58,017 bases of DNA from Phycisphaerales bacterium. Its GTDB lineage: Bacteria > Planctomycetota > Phycisphaerae > Phycisphaerales > UBA1924. The stretch lies in assembly GCA_020850415.1 (NCBI GenBank), contig JADZER010000077.1, positions 1 through 58,017 on the forward strand. The letters are read 5' to 3'. Shown in pieces: positions 1 to 9,838 of the stretch; position 1 is the first letter of the stretch; every line of letters starts with the position of its first letter. A program made the translations under genes and the position numbers. Under the pieces are notes generated by a model. It had not been told where the DNA came from, did not search any database, and saw only the letters and a list, made by a program, of their open reading frames with translations.

Positions 1-615
1 GCGGGGGCCCGCCCGCCCGGGGGGGCCGGGGTCAGCGCGCCGCCCAGCGACGCGTGGGCCCCGCGACCGCGCAACCCCCACCCACTCACCCACTCACCCA
101 CTCACCCACTCACCCACTCACCCACTCACCCACTCACCCCCACACCCCCCCCGGCGCGCGCACAAACTACCCCTCCCCCACCCCCCTCCCCAAACTTCCC
201 CAACTTTTTCTCTACCCCCTCCCCCACAACCACTTGCGCCCAAGCGAGCACCCGCTTACACCCACCAGCGCGCGCACACCAGGCCACGACCCGCAAAGGT
301 AGAGGCACTGATCAGCCAGCCTCCTCGTTCCGTCACGGTGGCGGGGCGGGGAACAACTCCGACCCACGGCACACTCCGGGTGGGGCCAACGGCGACTCAC
401 AACCGCCCGCGGCTGGTCCTCGGAGAACTTGACCGGTCAGACAAAGGTGCGACACGGCCGCCCCCATATGCCAAGGGCGGCACAACCCAGGAGCCCCGCC
501 CCGCCCACCTTTCCCCCCTCGCAGCCAACACCTGACAGCAGGCCCAAGGGAAGATCGCTACCAGCCGCTCTCGCCCGCGCGGCGCCCAGAGCGACAGCCG
601 TGCACCACACCCCGC
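1..615. other. Non-coding GC-rich stretch
   Basis: I see no convincing gene here. Open frames exist on both strands, but they translate to Pro/Arg/Thr-rich low-complexity sequence with no recognisable motif, as expected by chance at this GC content. The only structure is the octamer repeat at 81-140 and long C-rich tracts to about 230. The stretch lies downstream of lpxK, which ends at 616. Confidence 0.6.
81..140. repeat. Octamer tandem repeat (CCCACTCA)n
   Basis: About seven and a half head-to-tail copies of CCCACTCA, essentially perfect, flanked by C-rich sequence. It is a simple-sequence tract, probably prone to slippage. No reading frame with recognisable content crosses it, so phase variation of a protein is not supported. 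Confidence 0.85.
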
Positions 616-1689
616 TCACTCCGGCTCACTCGCCGCCGCCGCGAGGATGTCATGTGCCAGCGCCTCCCACCCCTGGCGGAACTCCACCGCCAGCGTGGGG
701 ATCGCCACCGGGCAGGGCCAGTCGATCGGGCGCTGCCCGAGCTTGGTCCAGTCCTTCCGGGTCAGGACGATCGCATGCAGGGCGCCCTCGCCCACCGGCG
801 CACAGATCCGTTCGATCGACGCCTGACTGAACGGGTCGTGGTCGGGCAGCACGATCGCCTCCACGACATCCGCGTGCGCACGCTCCAGCGCCGCCAGGAA
901 CCCCGCCGGCCTCCCGATCGCGCACGCCGCCACCACCCGCTTGCCCGCGATGTAGCTCGCCGGCTCGGCCGACTCCCGCCCCCGGTTGACAACCGTGAAC
1001 CCCGACCACTCGTGGCTCGCCACCCCGCACGAACCGACCCCCGCGCACGACGCCGCCCGCTCGGCCAACGCCGCCGCGACCGGCGGGCTCACCAGCTCGG
1101 CGTGCGTGATCACCACATGCGTCGCCCTCGCCAGGTTCGCCGCCGGCTCGCGCAAACGCCCCGCCGGGAACACCTCGCAGCCGAACGGGTCATGCGAGGC
1201 GTCGATCAGCACAAGGTCGATCTGCCGCGCGATCCGCCGGTGCTGGAACCCGTCATCGAGCACCACGCAGTCCACGCGCCGCCCACGCTCCGTCCCGAAC
1301 AACGCGATCAGACCCTCGACACGCTTCGGCTGGGCCACCAACGGCAGGTCATCGAACCTCGACCGGTACAGCTCGGCCTCGTCGGAGATCCCCGCCCGCT
1401 TGGACCCGTACCCGCGCATCGCCACCGCCGGGTCGTGCCCGTGCGCCCGCAGCAGCTCGACGATCTTCTCCACCGTCGGTGTCTTCCCCGTCCCCCCCAG
1501 CGACAGGTTGCCGACGCTGACGACGGGGCGATCGAAGGTGACCACCCGCTTGCCGCGATCGAACCGCCGGTTGCGGTGCTGGACCACGCCCGTGTACGCC
1601 CGGCTCAGCAACCTCCCAGGCAGGCCCGGCACATACGACTGGTCAGGGGTCTTCCTGCCGCCCTCGGAGTGTGAGCTTGGGTTGGTCAT
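616..1689 (-). CDS. lpxK: Tetraacyldisaccharide 4'-kinase LpxK
   Basis: LpxK phosphorylates the 4' position of the lipid A disaccharide precursor at the inner membrane, a late step of lipid A synthesis. The protein (about 357 aa) has the family Walker A segment VGNLSLGGTGKTP near residue 60, followed by the AVAMRGYGSK motif and the VVLDDGFQHRRI motif, all diagnostic of LpxK. The ATG at 1689 starts just before the conserved region; the frame stays open upstream, but that extension is Pro/Arg-rich shadow sequence lying over the neighbouring membrane-protein gene. The first codons overlap the end of that gene by 47 nt, suggesting co-transcription with the two genes upstream. It implies an LPS-containing outer membrane. 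Confidence 0.93.
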   Translation of the reverse strand: MTNPSSHSEGGRKTPDQSYVPGLPGRLLSRAYTGVVQHRNRRFDRGKRVVTFDRPVVSVGNLSLGGTGKTPTVEKIVELLRAHGHDPAVAMRGYGSKRAGISDEAELYRSRFDDLPLVAQPKRVEGLIALFGTERGRRVDCVVLDDGFQHRRIARQIDLVLIDASHDPFGCEVFPAGRLREPAANLARATHVVITHAELVSPPVAAALAERAASCAGVGSCGVASHEWSGFTVVNRGRESAEPASYIAGKRVVAACAIGRPAGFLAALERAHADVVEAIVLPDHDPFSQASIERICAPVGEGALHAIVLTRKDWTKLGQRPIDWPCPVAIPTLAVEFRQGWEALAHDILAAAASEPE

Positions 1690-2131
1690 GATCGGGGGGG
1701 CCGGGGGGGCCGGGCGTCCGGGGGGCGTCGGGTGCGGTCTGGCGGGCCAGGGTGATCGCCTCGGCGAGCTGGGCGTGGAGCTGCCCGGCGTCGCGTCGGA
1801 TGCGGCGCCGGTGGATGCGGGCGAGACGCACATTATTGAGCGCGTCCAGCCCCGCGAGCCCGAGCACCACCACGAGCAGCATGATCGCCGCCGACCACGC
1901 CACCGTGAACCGGCCCGGGTCGTCCGCCCGCACAAAGGAAAAGGCGTACGAAAGCACTATCGTCGTCACCAGCATCACCACGCCCGAGGCTGTCCGCAGA
2001 CGCCGCCGGCTCAGCGGGATACCCGGCGCAGCACGCAGCGCCGTCAGGTGACCGGCCACCACGACCACCGCCAGCGCCGCCACGGGCAGCACCACCACCG
2101 GCGGCAGGATGCCCTGGGCGGCTAGGAACAT
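1643..2131 (-). CDS. Small membrane protein of unknown function
   Basis: I do not recognise the family. The 162-aa product has three hydrophobic stretches (about residues 8-28, 48-66 and 77-97), then a basic, possibly helical tail (NNVRLARIHRRRIRR) and a Pro-rich C terminus. This suggests an inner-membrane protein with a cytoplasmic tail. It sits between maf and lpxK with overlaps of 10 and 47 nt, so the three are probably one transcription unit. The start at 2131 is the first ATG before the hydrophobic region. The 47-nt overlap with lpxK is long, and the true C terminus could differ if there is a sequencing error. Confidence 0.6.
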   Translation of the reverse strand: MFLAAQGILPPVVVLPVAALAVVVVAGHLTALRAAPGIPLSRRRLRTASGVVMLVTTIVLSYAFSFVRADDPGRFTVAWSAAIMLLVVVLGLAGLDALNNVRLARIHRRRIRRDAGQLHAQLAEAITLARQTAPDAPRTPGPPGPPDHDQPKLTLRGRQEDP

Positions 2132-2757
2132 GGCGCGGGGTCGGGAGCGTGTTGGACGCCCGGGCGAACCCCGAGCCTGGCCAGCAGCGGCAGCAGCCGA
2201 CGCATCGGCAGGCCGACGATCGTCGTGTCGTCCCCCTCGTACGAGATCGGCCACCCCGCCTCCAGCCGCTCGTGCAGGTTGTACGCCCCGGCCTTCCCCC
2301 CCCACTGACCGGAATTCACATACGCCGCGATCTCCCGCCCGGGGATGTCCCCCACCCGGACCACCGCCGTGTCGACGAACATGTGGCGATCGCCCCGGCG
2401 CGGGTTGAGCACCGCGACGCCCGTGTGGACCTCGTGCGCCGCGTTGGCCAGGCGCGTGATGATCTCGTAGGCGTGGTCCGCGTCCCGAGGCTGGCCGATC
2501 AGCTCGCCATCCTGGACCACCAGCGTGTCGGCCCCGAGCACCAGGTACTCCTCGCCCGGCGCCGGGACGGGCAGCCGCTCGATCCCGGCCGAGGCCTTCA
2601 GGAACGCCAGCGACGCCACCCACTGCTGCGCCGTGACCTCCCCGGGGTGCAGCGTGCTGTCGTCCACCAGCGGGTCGGCGTGATCGAACGCGATACCGGC
2701 CTGCTGCAGCAGCAGCCGGCGACGAGGGGACGAACTGGCGAGCAGCAGTCGGATCAT
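2122..2757 (-). CDS. maf: Maf-family nucleoside triphosphate pyrophosphatase
   Basis: Maf proteins hydrolyse non-canonical or modified nucleoside triphosphates to monophosphates and pyrophosphate, a house-cleaning role also linked to septum control. The N terminus LLLASSSPRRRLLL carries the signature S-S-P-R-R motif, followed by an acidic segment and LVLGADTLVV with the usual Asp. The length of 211 aa is normal. It appears to be the first gene of the maf, membrane protein, lpxK unit and is divergent from the amidase gene at 2838, leaving about 80 nt for both promoters. Confidence 0.92.
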   Translation of the reverse strand: MIRLLLASSSPRRRLLLQQAGIAFDHADPLVDDSTLHPGEVTAQQWVASLAFLKASAGIERLPVPAPGEEYLVLGADTLVVQDGELIGQPRDADHAYEIITRLANAAHEVHTGVAVLNPRRGDRHMFVDTAVVRVGDIPGREIAAYVNSGQWGGKAGAYNLHERLEAGWPISYEGDDTTIVGLPMRRLLPLLARLGVRPGVQHAPDPAPCS

Positions 2758-2837
2758 GGCCGTCTCGGCGGGATCAGTGTACCTGAACCAGGGATGGGGA
2801 TTCGGCCCCGAGCCCCGCCCGCTAGGCTAGAGGTCCA

Positions 2838-3623
2838 ATGCAAGCCCACCTCGTGCAACTGGATATGGCCTGGGAGCAGCCCGAAGCCAACTTTGGGCGG
2901 GTCGAGGGGCTCCTCGCCGGGACCGATATCCGGCCCGGAGACCTGGTCCTGCTCCCCGAGATGCTCGCCACGGGCTTCAGCCTCCATACGGAGACCACCT
3001 CAGACAGGGGCGACACCCTCAGGTTCCTACGAGATCTGGCCCGCCGGCGGGCGTGCTTTGTCCAGGGCGGGCGGACAGTGCTCGCCGACGGGGCGCCCAA
3101 GGCCCGGAACCACATGACCACCACGGGGCCCGACGGCTTGGTGCTCTGCGAGTACGCCAAGATCCACCCCTTCAGCTTTGGGCGCGAGCCCGAGCGGTTC
3201 GACGGGGGCGAGGAGGTCCGGACCTGGGAGTGGACCGCCGGCGACGCGAGCGTCACGGTCTGCCCGGCCGTCTGCTACGACCTGCGCTTCCCGGAGCTGT
3301 TCCGCTGCGCCGTCGTGCGCGGGGCGGGCGTCATCGCTCTGGGCGCGTGCTGGCCCGCGGCCCGCCAGTCGCACTGGCGAGCCCTGGCCATCGCACGCGC
3401 CATCGAGAACCAGTCCTTTATGCTCGCGGTCAACCGGACCGGCGACGACCCTCACCTGCACTACTGCGGCGGCTCCATCGCGGTCTCGCCCACCGGCGAG
3501 ATCCTCGGCGAGTTGGACGATCGCGAGGGCACGCTGACCGTGCCGATCGACCTGGCCGCCCTGCGCGCATGGCGACAGACCTTCCCCGCGGTCAGGGACA
3601 TGCGCCTGAGAGAGATCCGCTGA
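2838..3623 (+). CDS. Carbon-nitrogen hydrolase (nitrilase superfamily, omega-amidase-like)
   Basis: A 261-aa cytoplasmic amidase of the nitrilase superfamily. The Glu-Lys-Cys triad is visible: Glu in LLPEML (about residue 39), Lys in EYAKIHPF (about 108) and Cys in VCYDLRFPELFR (about 150). The last motif is typical of the branch containing YafV and Nit2, which act on alpha-keto acid omega-amides such as alpha-ketoglutaramate. The exact substrate cannot be read from the sequence. It is a single gene, divergent from maf and convergent with the lipoprotein gene ending at 3646. Confidence 0.88.
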   Translation: MQAHLVQLDMAWEQPEANFGRVEGLLAGTDIRPGDLVLLPEMLATGFSLHTETTSDRGDTLRFLRDLARRRACFVQGGRTVLADGAPKARNHMTTTGPDGLVLCEYAKIHPFSFGREPERFDGGEEVRTWEWTAGDASVTVCPAVCYDLRFPELFRCAVVRGAGVIALGACWPAARQSHWRALAIARAIENQSFMLAVNRTGDDPHLHYCGGSIAVSPTGEILGELDDREGTLTVPIDLAALRAWRQTFPAVRDMRLREIR

Positions 3624-3645
3624 GCACCCGCGATTAACTGCCCGA

Positions 3646-4191
3646 TCAGCCGCCGAGCTTCGACGCGAGGTCCGCGACGGCCTTCTTCAGTTCCTCGATC
3701 GTGCCGGTCAGCTCCGTGGCGGCGGCCTGCCAGGTCTCGGCGCCTGCGGCCTTGAGGGCGTCGACCTTCGGCCCCACGGCCGCGAGCTTCTGCTTGGCGG
3801 CGTCGAAGAGCGGCTGGGCGGCGGCCTTGACCGGGGCGGCCGCGCTGTCGAGCTTCGTCTGCAGCTCGGCGAGCTTGGACTCGGCCAGGGTCAGCTGGTC
3901 CTCCGCGGTGGCGACGGCCTTGGCCTTGAGCTCCTCGAACTGGCCCGCGACCGCTTCCTTGGTCTCGTCGACGGCGTCCCCGGCCGCGTCCTTGACCTCC
4001 TCGGCCTTCTCCTTCGCCGCGTCGGCGGCGTCCCCGGCGGCCTTCTTCGCGGCGTCGCCGGCATCGTTGGCGGCGTTCTTCAGCGAATCCCCGAGCGAGC
4101 CCGAGGAGGTATCGGCGGGCTTCTCTTCCTTCGAGCAGCCGCCGAGCAGGAGGCCGGCGGCCAGGAGAGCGATGACTGTGCGTGCGTACAT
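3646..4191 (-). CDS. Ala/Lys-rich coiled-coil lipoprotein
   Basis: A 181-aa predicted lipoprotein. The N terminus MYARTVIALLAAGLLLGGC ends in the lipobox LGGC, so acylation at Cys19 is expected. The rest is rich in Ala, Lys, Asp and Glu with repeated D/A-A-x-K-K-A-A units (about residues 35-80) like LEA or apolipoprotein-type amphipathic helices, then a further helical region to the C terminus. It is probably an elongated helical periplasmic protein; no enzymatic motif is visible. It lies 77 nt downstream of mnmE on the same strand. The frame continues upstream of 4191, but the signal peptide fixes this start. Confidence 0.78.
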   Translation of the reverse strand: MYARTVIALLAAGLLLGGCSKEEKPADTSSGSLGDSLKNAANDAGDAAKKAAGDAADAAKEKAEEVKDAAGDAVDETKEAVAGQFEELKAKAVATAEDQLTLAESKLAELQTKLDSAAAPVKAAAQPLFDAAKQKLAAVGPKVDALKAAGAETWQAAATELTGTIEELKKAVADLASKLGG

Positions 4192-4268
4192 GGGCAAACC
4201 CCTTTCCGTGTGGGAATCTGGGGGACTATAGGGGCGGAACGCCGCCCGGGCCCGGTCCGACGGTCGGG

Positions 4269-5609
4269 TTACTTGCCCACGCAGAAGGTCGCGAAGATCC
4301 GCCCGATCACCTCGTCCGGCGAAATCCGGCCGAAAATATGCGAGATCCCGTCCGCCGCTCTCCGGAGCCCGTCGGCGACCAGCTCGGGATCGCTCAGTGC
4401 GTGCCCGTCGGGGTCCAGCGAGGCGGCCAGCGGGGTCAGCAGGTCGACCGCCCCGGCGATCTCCCTCGCGTGCCGGGCGAGGGCCACCGAGCACGACCCC
4501 GAGCCGCCCGTCGCGGCGAGATCGGCGATGGCGGCGCGGAGCGCGTCGAGGCGCCAGCCGTCGAGCGCACAGACCGAGACATCGGCGCGCTCCTCGTGGG
4601 GCGCGGGGAGGTCGGCCTTGGTGCGGACGCGGAGGATCGGGATGTCGGGGATGGCCGGGCCGCGGGGCCCGTCGAAGCGTCCGGTCGGGTCGCAGTAGAT
4701 CGCGCCGTCGGCGCGGGCGAGGGCCTCGTGGGCCCGGCGTTGGGCGGCCTCGGGGGCCGGGCCGGTCGCGTCGGGGTCGAGGCCGGGGAGGTCGGCCAGC
4801 AGGGCGCGGCGCCCGGGCCCGCCGGCATCGCCGAGGTCGAGCGGCTCGGCGAGCACATCCCGGGTGGTCCCGGCCTCGCTCCCGATCACCGCCCGCCGAT
4901 GGCCGAGCAGGGTGTTGAACAGCGTGCTCTTCCCGGCGTTTGGGTCGCCCACGAGCACGATGAGCGGCAGGTCGTCTGCCGCGGCGCGGGCCAGCTCGCC
5001 CCCGGCGTGCGTGCGCATCTGGTCGAGCAGGGCGAGCAGCCTCTCCCGCAGCCGGCCCTGGGTGATCGGGACGACATCCTCCTGGTCGACGAAGTCGATC
5101 CCGGCTTCGGCGAGGGCGAGGAGGGTCGCCAGCTGGTCGGCCCAGGCGCGGTACGCGGCGCCGGTCTCGCCGCCGGCGAGCCGGGCCGCGGTGGCGAGGT
5201 CCTCGGCGTTGCGGGCGCTGATGAGCGCCGCCACGCCCTCGGCTTGGTCGAGCGTGAGGCGTCCGTTGAGATAGGCCCGAGCACTGAACTCGCCGGGCCC
5301 GGCGCGGCGGACGCTCTCGTGGGCGCAGAAGCGGTCGATGACGCGGTCGATGAGGGCGGGGTTGCCGGGGAGGAGCAGTTCCAGGCAGTCCTCGCCGGTG
5401 TGGGTGGCGGGGCCGGGGAGGATGGTGGCGAGGACGGGCAACGGTCCGGCGTCGAGCGGGAGGAGGCAGACGGTCGGGACTCGCGGGGCGGGGAGGGGGC
5501 GGAGGGTGGCGCCGAGGTGGGCGCAGGCCGGGCCGCTGGCGCGGAGGAGGGCGCGATCGCTGCGTCCGGGCGGGGTGGCGCGGGCGATGATGGTGTCCGG
5601 CAGGGGCAT
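4269..5609 (-). CDS. mnmE: tRNA modification GTPase MnmE (TrmE)
   Basis: MnmE works with MnmG to modify U34 of certain tRNAs. The 446-aa product has the N-terminal tetrahydrofolate-binding region ([22 protein letters not shown] near 70-82), a helical domain, and an inserted GTPase domain: G1 GDPNAGKST (221-229), TTRD (248-251), G3 DLPG (273-276) and G4 TKAD. It ends in FCVGK, the C-terminal FC[IV]GK motif with the catalytic Cys. G3 is usually DTAG and G4 usually NKxD, so this is a divergent but complete copy. The ATG at 5609 matches the family N terminus; the frame extends 21 codons upstream without similarity. Confidence 0.93.
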   Translation of the reverse strand: MPLPDTIIARATPPGRSDRALLRASGPACAHLGATLRPLPAPRVPTVCLLPLDAGPLPVLATILPGPATHTGEDCLELLLPGNPALIDRVIDRFCAHESVRRAGPGEFSARAYLNGRLTLDQAEGVAALISARNAEDLATAARLAGGETGAAYRAWADQLATLLALAEAGIDFVDQEDVVPITQGRLRERLLALLDQMRTHAGGELARAAADDLPLIVLVGDPNAGKSTLFNTLLGHRRAVIGSEAGTTRDVLAEPLDLGDAGGPGRRALLADLPGLDPDATGPAPEAAQRRAHEALARADGAIYCDPTGRFDGPRGPAIPDIPILRVRTKADLPAPHEERADVSVCALDGWRLDALRAAIADLAATGGSGSCSVALARHAREIAGAVDLLTPLAASLDPDGHALSDPELVADGLRRAADGISHIFGRISPDEVIGRIFATFCVGK

Positions 5610-5694
5610 CCGGTGAGCGTATGGGGCTGCCTGGGCGAGGAGGGGGCGGGGCGCGCGAGCGCCCCGGTCCACGCCGGGGCGCGGGCTGGGCTCG

Positions 5695-7995
5695 TCAGCG
5701 CTGCTTGAATCGGCGGGGGTTGGGGCCGGAGTCCTTGGGCATGCGGGGCTGCCGTTTGGGGCTTGTGCCTCGCTCGGCCTGGTTCCTCTGCTGCTGCTCG
5801 GCCATTTCCTTGAGGCGCGCCATGAAGCCGCCCTTCTTGGGCTGCTTCTTGAGGTTGGCCGGTTCGAGCCGTCCGGACTTCTCGGCGTGGCTGCGGATCC
5901 AGCGGCTCTCGAGGATGCCGAGGGTGGAGTTGGTGATGAAGTAGAGGGCCAGGCCGCTGGGGGCGGCGTACATGATGAGCGGGAACATGACGACCATCAT
6001 GACCTTCATCATCTTCTGCTGGGACTCCTGCTCGGGAGTCATGGCGGCGGTGGTCGGCGGGGTAAGGTACTTCTGCTGGATGTAGAAGACGACGCCGAGC
6101 AGGAGCGGCAGGATGTTGATGCCGCTGATGGTGCCGAAGAGGGGGATCTTGGGGCCGTTGGCCCCGAAGTAGATGGCGTGGTCGGGCTCGGCGAGGTCGG
6201 CGAGGAACGACCATGCGTTGCCGGTGAGCTTCTGGAAGACGCCGAAGAAGGCCGGCTCGTGTCGGAGGTCGATGGTGAAGTAGAGCATCGCGTAGAGGGC
6301 GATCCACACGGGGCTCTGGAGGAACATGGGCAGGCAGCCGAGGAAGCCCGCGGGGCTGATGCCCTCCTCGCGCCAGAGCTTGGCCATCTCCTGCTGGAGG
6401 CGCTGCTTGTCGTCTTTGTACTTCTCCTGGATGGCCTTCTGCTTGGGGGCCATGCCCTGCATCTGCTTGCCGAAGACGAGCATGCGGAGCTGCGACCAGC
6501 GGGTGATGGGATGGAGGACCGAGCGGACGCAGACGACCAGGAGGATGATGGCCAGGGCCCAGTCGAAGGTGATGGCATGGAGGAACCGGAGCAGGGCGAG
6601 CAGCGGGCCGGTGAGCCAGCTGAAGGTGCAGAAGGCGCACATGCTCCCGAAGTTGTAGACGACCACGCCGGGCACGCCGAGCGCGTCGAGCATGGGGTCT
6701 TCGCGGATGACTTCCTTGCTGAGCGGGCCGGTGTAGAGGCCCATGTCGTAGCCGAGCGCCGCGCCGGGGGCGAGCCTGCCCGCGGGGCTGGTGAGGGCGA
6801 AGACCATGTCGCCGGTGTCGGGGAGCGGGACATAGTCGATGCGCTCGACGGCGCGGAAGACCTTGTCGGGGTTGGGCTGCGCGGGGTCGATGATCGGGTG
6901 GAGGATCGCGCCGAAGTACCGGTTGGTCATGGCGGTCCAGACCATCTCGTAGCCGCGCTCGATGCTGCGGTCGTTGGGCCAGACCCGGGCGTTCGGGAAG
7001 TTCTCCGCGGCCTTCTTGCCCTTGAAGCGGGAGCGGTCCCAGAGGTAGTCGGTCGCGTCGACCCACTGTCGGGTGGGGTCGGCCTCGGCGTCGAAGAGGT
7101 AGCCGAACCGCATGCGGCGTTTGTCGCCGCCGTAGCCGGTGTCGGCGAACAGCTCGATGGGTCCGAACTGCCTCCAGCGGATGTCGAGGGTTTGGCCGGT
7201 GAGGTTCTCGACGCGTTGGCGGACGCGGAGGTCGTAGCCGCCGGGGGTGATGGAGTAGGCTCGCTCGACGCGGACGGCGCGGTTGCCTTCGGCGTCGAGG
7301 AGGAAGGCCTCGAAGACGCCGGGCCTGTCGCGGGAGACCTGCCGCCAGGCGGGCGCTTCGCCCGGCCCGATGACCATGGGGACGAGGTTGCCGTTGATCT
7401 CGACGCCGAGTGCGCAGAAGGGGACGAGCATCGCGCCGCGCCCCGCGACCTGGCCCTGGACGAGGACATGCTGCTCGGGCGCAACGGCGCCGTCCTTGGC
7501 CTCGCGGTCGGCCTTGACTGACTCGAGCTCGTCGGCGAGGCGGATGGCCTTGATGCCGGCGCCCAGGTGGGAGAACTCGACCCGCATCTTGCTGGCGCTT
7601 CCGAGCTGCAGTTCGCCGAGCATGTCGAAGTCGGTGGCGAGCGGGTCGTCGCGGAAGCCCTCGACGGTAAAGGCCCCGGGCGCGAGCTGGGTGGGCGGCG
7701 GGCCCTGCTCGGGCTGCGCGGCGGGCGGCTCGGCCTGGGCCTGCTCGGCGGGCGCGTCCGGCTGGGTTGCCGGGGCCTGTTCCTGCGAAAGTCCCTGCTC
7801 GGTCGGCGGCTGCGACGCCTGGTCGGCGGCCTGGCCGGTCTGGTCCGCGGGTGTCTGGTCGGGGGTGGTCTGGTCGGGCTGCTTCTTGGCGCCGCCGAGG
7901 GTGTTGACCAGGACGGCGATGGGCACGGGGAGCAGGATCAGGAAGATCCCGAGCGGGAGGAGCAGTCGGAGGAGCTTGTTGGGTTTTCTGGGCAT
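5695..7995 (-). CDS. yidC: Membrane protein insertase YidC
   Basis: YidC inserts and folds inner-membrane proteins, alone or with SecYEG. The 766-aa product has an N-terminal membrane anchor (about residues 7-30), a Pro/Gln/Ala-rich linker, the large periplasmic domain of Gram-negative YidC (about 110-430) and the conserved C-terminal insertase core. That core includes [14 protein letters not shown], a cytoplasmic coiled hairpin ([18 protein letters not shown]) and further membrane helices, then a basic tail. It is longer than E. coli YidC because of the linker and tail. mnmE follows on the same strand, as in the common yidC-mnmE arrangement. Confidence 0.95.
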   Translation of the reverse strand: MPRKPNKLLRLLLPLGIFLILLPVPIAVLVNTLGGAKKQPDQTTPDQTPADQTGQAADQASQPPTEQGLSQEQAPATQPDAPAEQAQAEPPAAQPEQGPPPTQLAPGAFTVEGFRDDPLATDFDMLGELQLGSASKMRVEFSHLGAGIKAIRLADELESVKADREAKDGAVAPEQHVLVQGQVAGRGAMLVPFCALGVEINGNLVPMVIGPGEAPAWRQVSRDRPGVFEAFLLDAEGNRAVRVERAYSITPGGYDLRVRQRVENLTGQTLDIRWRQFGPIELFADTGYGGDKRRMRFGYLFDAEADPTRQWVDATDYLWDRSRFKGKKAAENFPNARVWPNDRSIERGYEMVWTAMTNRYFGAILHPIIDPAQPNPDKVFRAVERIDYVPLPDTGDMVFALTSPAGRLAPGAALGYDMGLYTGPLSKEVIREDPMLDALGVPGVVVYNFGSMCAFCTFSWLTGPLLALLRFLHAITFDWALAIILLVVCVRSVLHPITRWSQLRMLVFGKQMQGMAPKQKAIQEKYKDDKQRLQQEMAKLWREEGISPAGFLGCLPMFLQSPVWIALYAMLYFTIDLRHEPAFFGVFQKLTGNAWSFLADLAEPDHAIYFGANGPKIPLFGTISGINILPLLLGVVFYIQQKYLTPPTTAAMTPEQESQQKMMKVMMVVMFPLIMYAAPSGLALYFITNSTLGILESRWIRSHAEKSGRLEPANLKKQPKKGGFMARLKEMAEQQQRNQAERGTSPKRQPRMPKDSGPNPRRFKQR

Positions 7996-8092
7996 GGCGT
8001 ATCGCGTCGGGCGGGTGTTGCCGGCGCTGCGGCCGGCGGGTGTTCAGCTCGTTGTGTTCCCCACGGGCCGGGCCCGGCGGCCGGGGCCCCTG

Positions 8093-8869
8093 CTACTGGC
8101 CGGCGTAGAGGCGGTCGGCCAGGTACTCATGGAGTTGGGGTTGCTGGCGGATGCGTTTCGCGGTGGCGTCGATGTCGTAGGTGACGCGGAAGAAGCTGGC
8201 CTTCTCCTCGTCGAGGATGACATAGCTGGCGCGGGGGTCGCCGTCGCGGGGCTGGCCGACGGAGCCGACATTGATGATGGCCTTCTCGTCGGCGTTGAAG
8301 CGGTAGGCGAAGTCGCCGAGCTCGTCCGGTGGGTAGAAGTCGGGCTCGTCGGTGAAGACCCCGGGGACATGGGTGTGGCCGACGATGCAGAGGCGTTCGA
8401 CGCGTCGGTAGATGGCCTCGAGCTTGTCGGGGGCGTCCATGGGGTCGGTCTTGAAGATGTACTCGTTGATGGGGCGGCGGGGGGAGCCGTGGACGGCGAG
8501 GATGGTGTGCCCGCCGCCGGGGGTCTCCTCGACGACGCGGACGCGGAGGCGCCCGAGGAACTCGTAGCGTTCGGCCCTGAGCTGGGCGTCGGGCTCGGCG
8601 TCGAACTGCTCGCGTGTCCAGTAGGCTGCCTGCTCGGCGGCGGCGTTGAAGTTCGTGGGCTCATAGAGGACCGCGAAGTCGTGGTTGCCCATGAGGCTCC
8701 AGGCGCATCGCTTTCGGACGAGGTCGACGCACTCGAGGGGGTCGGGCCCGTACCCGATGATATCCCCCAGGCAAATAATGCGCTCGACGCCCTTGCTGTC
8801 GATGTCGGCGAGGACGGCCCTGAGGGCCTCGGCGTTGGCATGGATGTCGCTGATCAGGGCGGTCTGCAC
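8093..8869 (-). CDS. Calcineurin-like metallophosphoesterase
   Basis: A 258-aa dinuclear-metal phosphoesterase. All family motifs are present: SDIHAN at the N terminus, GDIIGYGPDP, GNHDFA, then VHGSP and VGHTHVPG. This domain set matches the YfcE/MJ0936-type diesterases with an extended C terminus; the physiological substrate is unknown. I chose the GTG at 8869 because AGGAGG stands a few bases upstream and the phosphoesterase fold starts at once (QTALISDIH). The longer open frame to 8944 has no ribosome-binding support. Confidence 0.85.
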   Translation of the reverse strand: MQTALISDIHANAEALRAVLADIDSKGVERIICLGDIIGYGPDPLECVDLVRKRCAWSLMGNHDFAVLYEPTNFNAAAEQAAYWTREQFDAEPDAQLRAERYEFLGRLRVRVVEETPGGGHTILAVHGSPRRPINEYIFKTDPMDAPDKLEAIYRRVERLCIVGHTHVPGVFTDEPDFYPPDELGDFAYRFNADEKAIINVGSVGQPRDGDPRASYVILDEEKASFFRVTYDIDATAKRIRQQPQLHEYLADRLYAGQ

Positions 8870-9123
8870 CGCGTCCTCCTGGCCTTGCCTGGCGCACCGC
8901 GCCCGGGCGTGAAGGGGCGATCGTAGGTGCGGGAAGGGGAGCACGCAATCCGGCCAAAGCCCGGCCCGGTTCGGACCGATTCAGCGGGTGGGCCGGGCGG
9001 CCGTGCAACGGCGCGGGGTCTGGTCCCTACCATGCCTCGGCGGCTCGCCGAGCGACGCCACAGGAACGACCCACCCACCGGGCAACCCCCGGGGGGGCGG
9101 GCAAGAGACAAGGACGATCAGCC

Positions 9124-9717
9124 ATGCCCGCAGCCGGCGTCAGCTACCAGCGCACCCGCGAGATGACCATCGACGAGCTGCTGCTCGAGAACCGGATCGT
9201 GTTCTTGATCGGCGAGATCAACCACGCCTCGGCGGCCCGGGTGATGATGCAGATGCTCTACCTGGAGAACCAGAAGCGTGGGCAGGACATCAGCCTGTAC
9301 ATCAACAGCCCTGGCGGGGCGGTGGACGACACGCTGGCGCTGTACGACACGATGCGGTTCCTCTCCAGCCCGGTGAGCACCTACTGCATCGGGCGGGCGT
9401 ACTCGGGGGCGGCGGTGCTGCTGTGCTCGGGGGCGAAGGGCAAGCGGTTCATCCTGCCGCACGCGAAGGTGATGATCCACCAGCCGTACGGCGGGGTGAC
9501 GGGTCAGGCCGAAGACATCCGGATCCAGGCGGAGCAGATCATCAAGGCGAAGGCGGAGCTGAACCGGATCATCGCGGAGCACACGGGGCAGGACTACGAC
9601 AAGGTGCGTGCGGACGCGGAGCGTGACAAGTACTTCAGCGCGCCGGAGGCGGCGTCGTACGGCCTGGTGGACGAGGTGCTCGCCGAGCCGCCGAAGGTGC
9701 CGAATCTGGCGAGGTGA
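9124..9717 (+). CDS. clpP: ATP-dependent Clp protease proteolytic subunit (first copy)
   Basis: A 197-aa ClpP serine peptidase, which forms a barrel-shaped 14-mer that degrades unfolded substrates with a ClpX or ClpA partner. The catalytic triad is present: Ser94 in GRAYSGAAV, His119 in VMIHQP and Asp168 in AERDKY. The segment around Ser differs from the usual GQAASMGA, so its substrate pocket may differ from the second copy. The second clpP follows 121 nt downstream on the same strand. No clpX or clpA is in the window. Confidence 0.94.
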   Translation: MPAAGVSYQRTREMTIDELLLENRIVFLIGEINHASAARVMMQMLYLENQKRGQDISLYINSPGGAVDDTLALYDTMRFLSSPVSTYCIGRAYSGAAVLLCSGAKGKRFILPHAKVMIHQPYGGVTGQAEDIRIQAEQIIKAKAELNRIIAEHTGQDYDKVRADAERDKYFSAPEAASYGLVDEVLAEPPKVPNLAR

Positions 9718-9789
9718 GATCAAGGCGCCGTGCCTCGGGCGTCGGACACTCGTGCCCGGAGAACCGGCGAGTCGAACGAATGTCAACCC

Positions 9790-9818
9790 CTCGTGCCTAG
9801 TGCCCCGTGCCTAGTGCC
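9790..9818. repeat. Short direct repeat between the clpP genes
   Basis: Two copies of the 13-mer CGTGCCTAGTGCC stand almost head to tail (about 9792-9804 and 9806-9818), separated by C, in the 121-nt gap between the two clpP genes. A partial third copy follows. No function is evident; it could be a remnant of slippage. Confidence 0.5.
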
Positions 9819-9838
9819 GTGCTTCAAGGATGGAACCC

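Noticed and set aside
81..140. Repeat array considered as CRISPR
   Set aside because: Units are 8 bp with no spacers; it is a simple tandem repeat.
4182..8926. Very long plus-strand open frames opposite mnmE, yidC and the phosphoesterase (508, 544 and 547 codons)
   Set aside because: They lie antisense to clearly recognised genes and translate to Gly/Glu/Asp/Arg-rich low-complexity sequence, the expected shadow at about 70 % GC.
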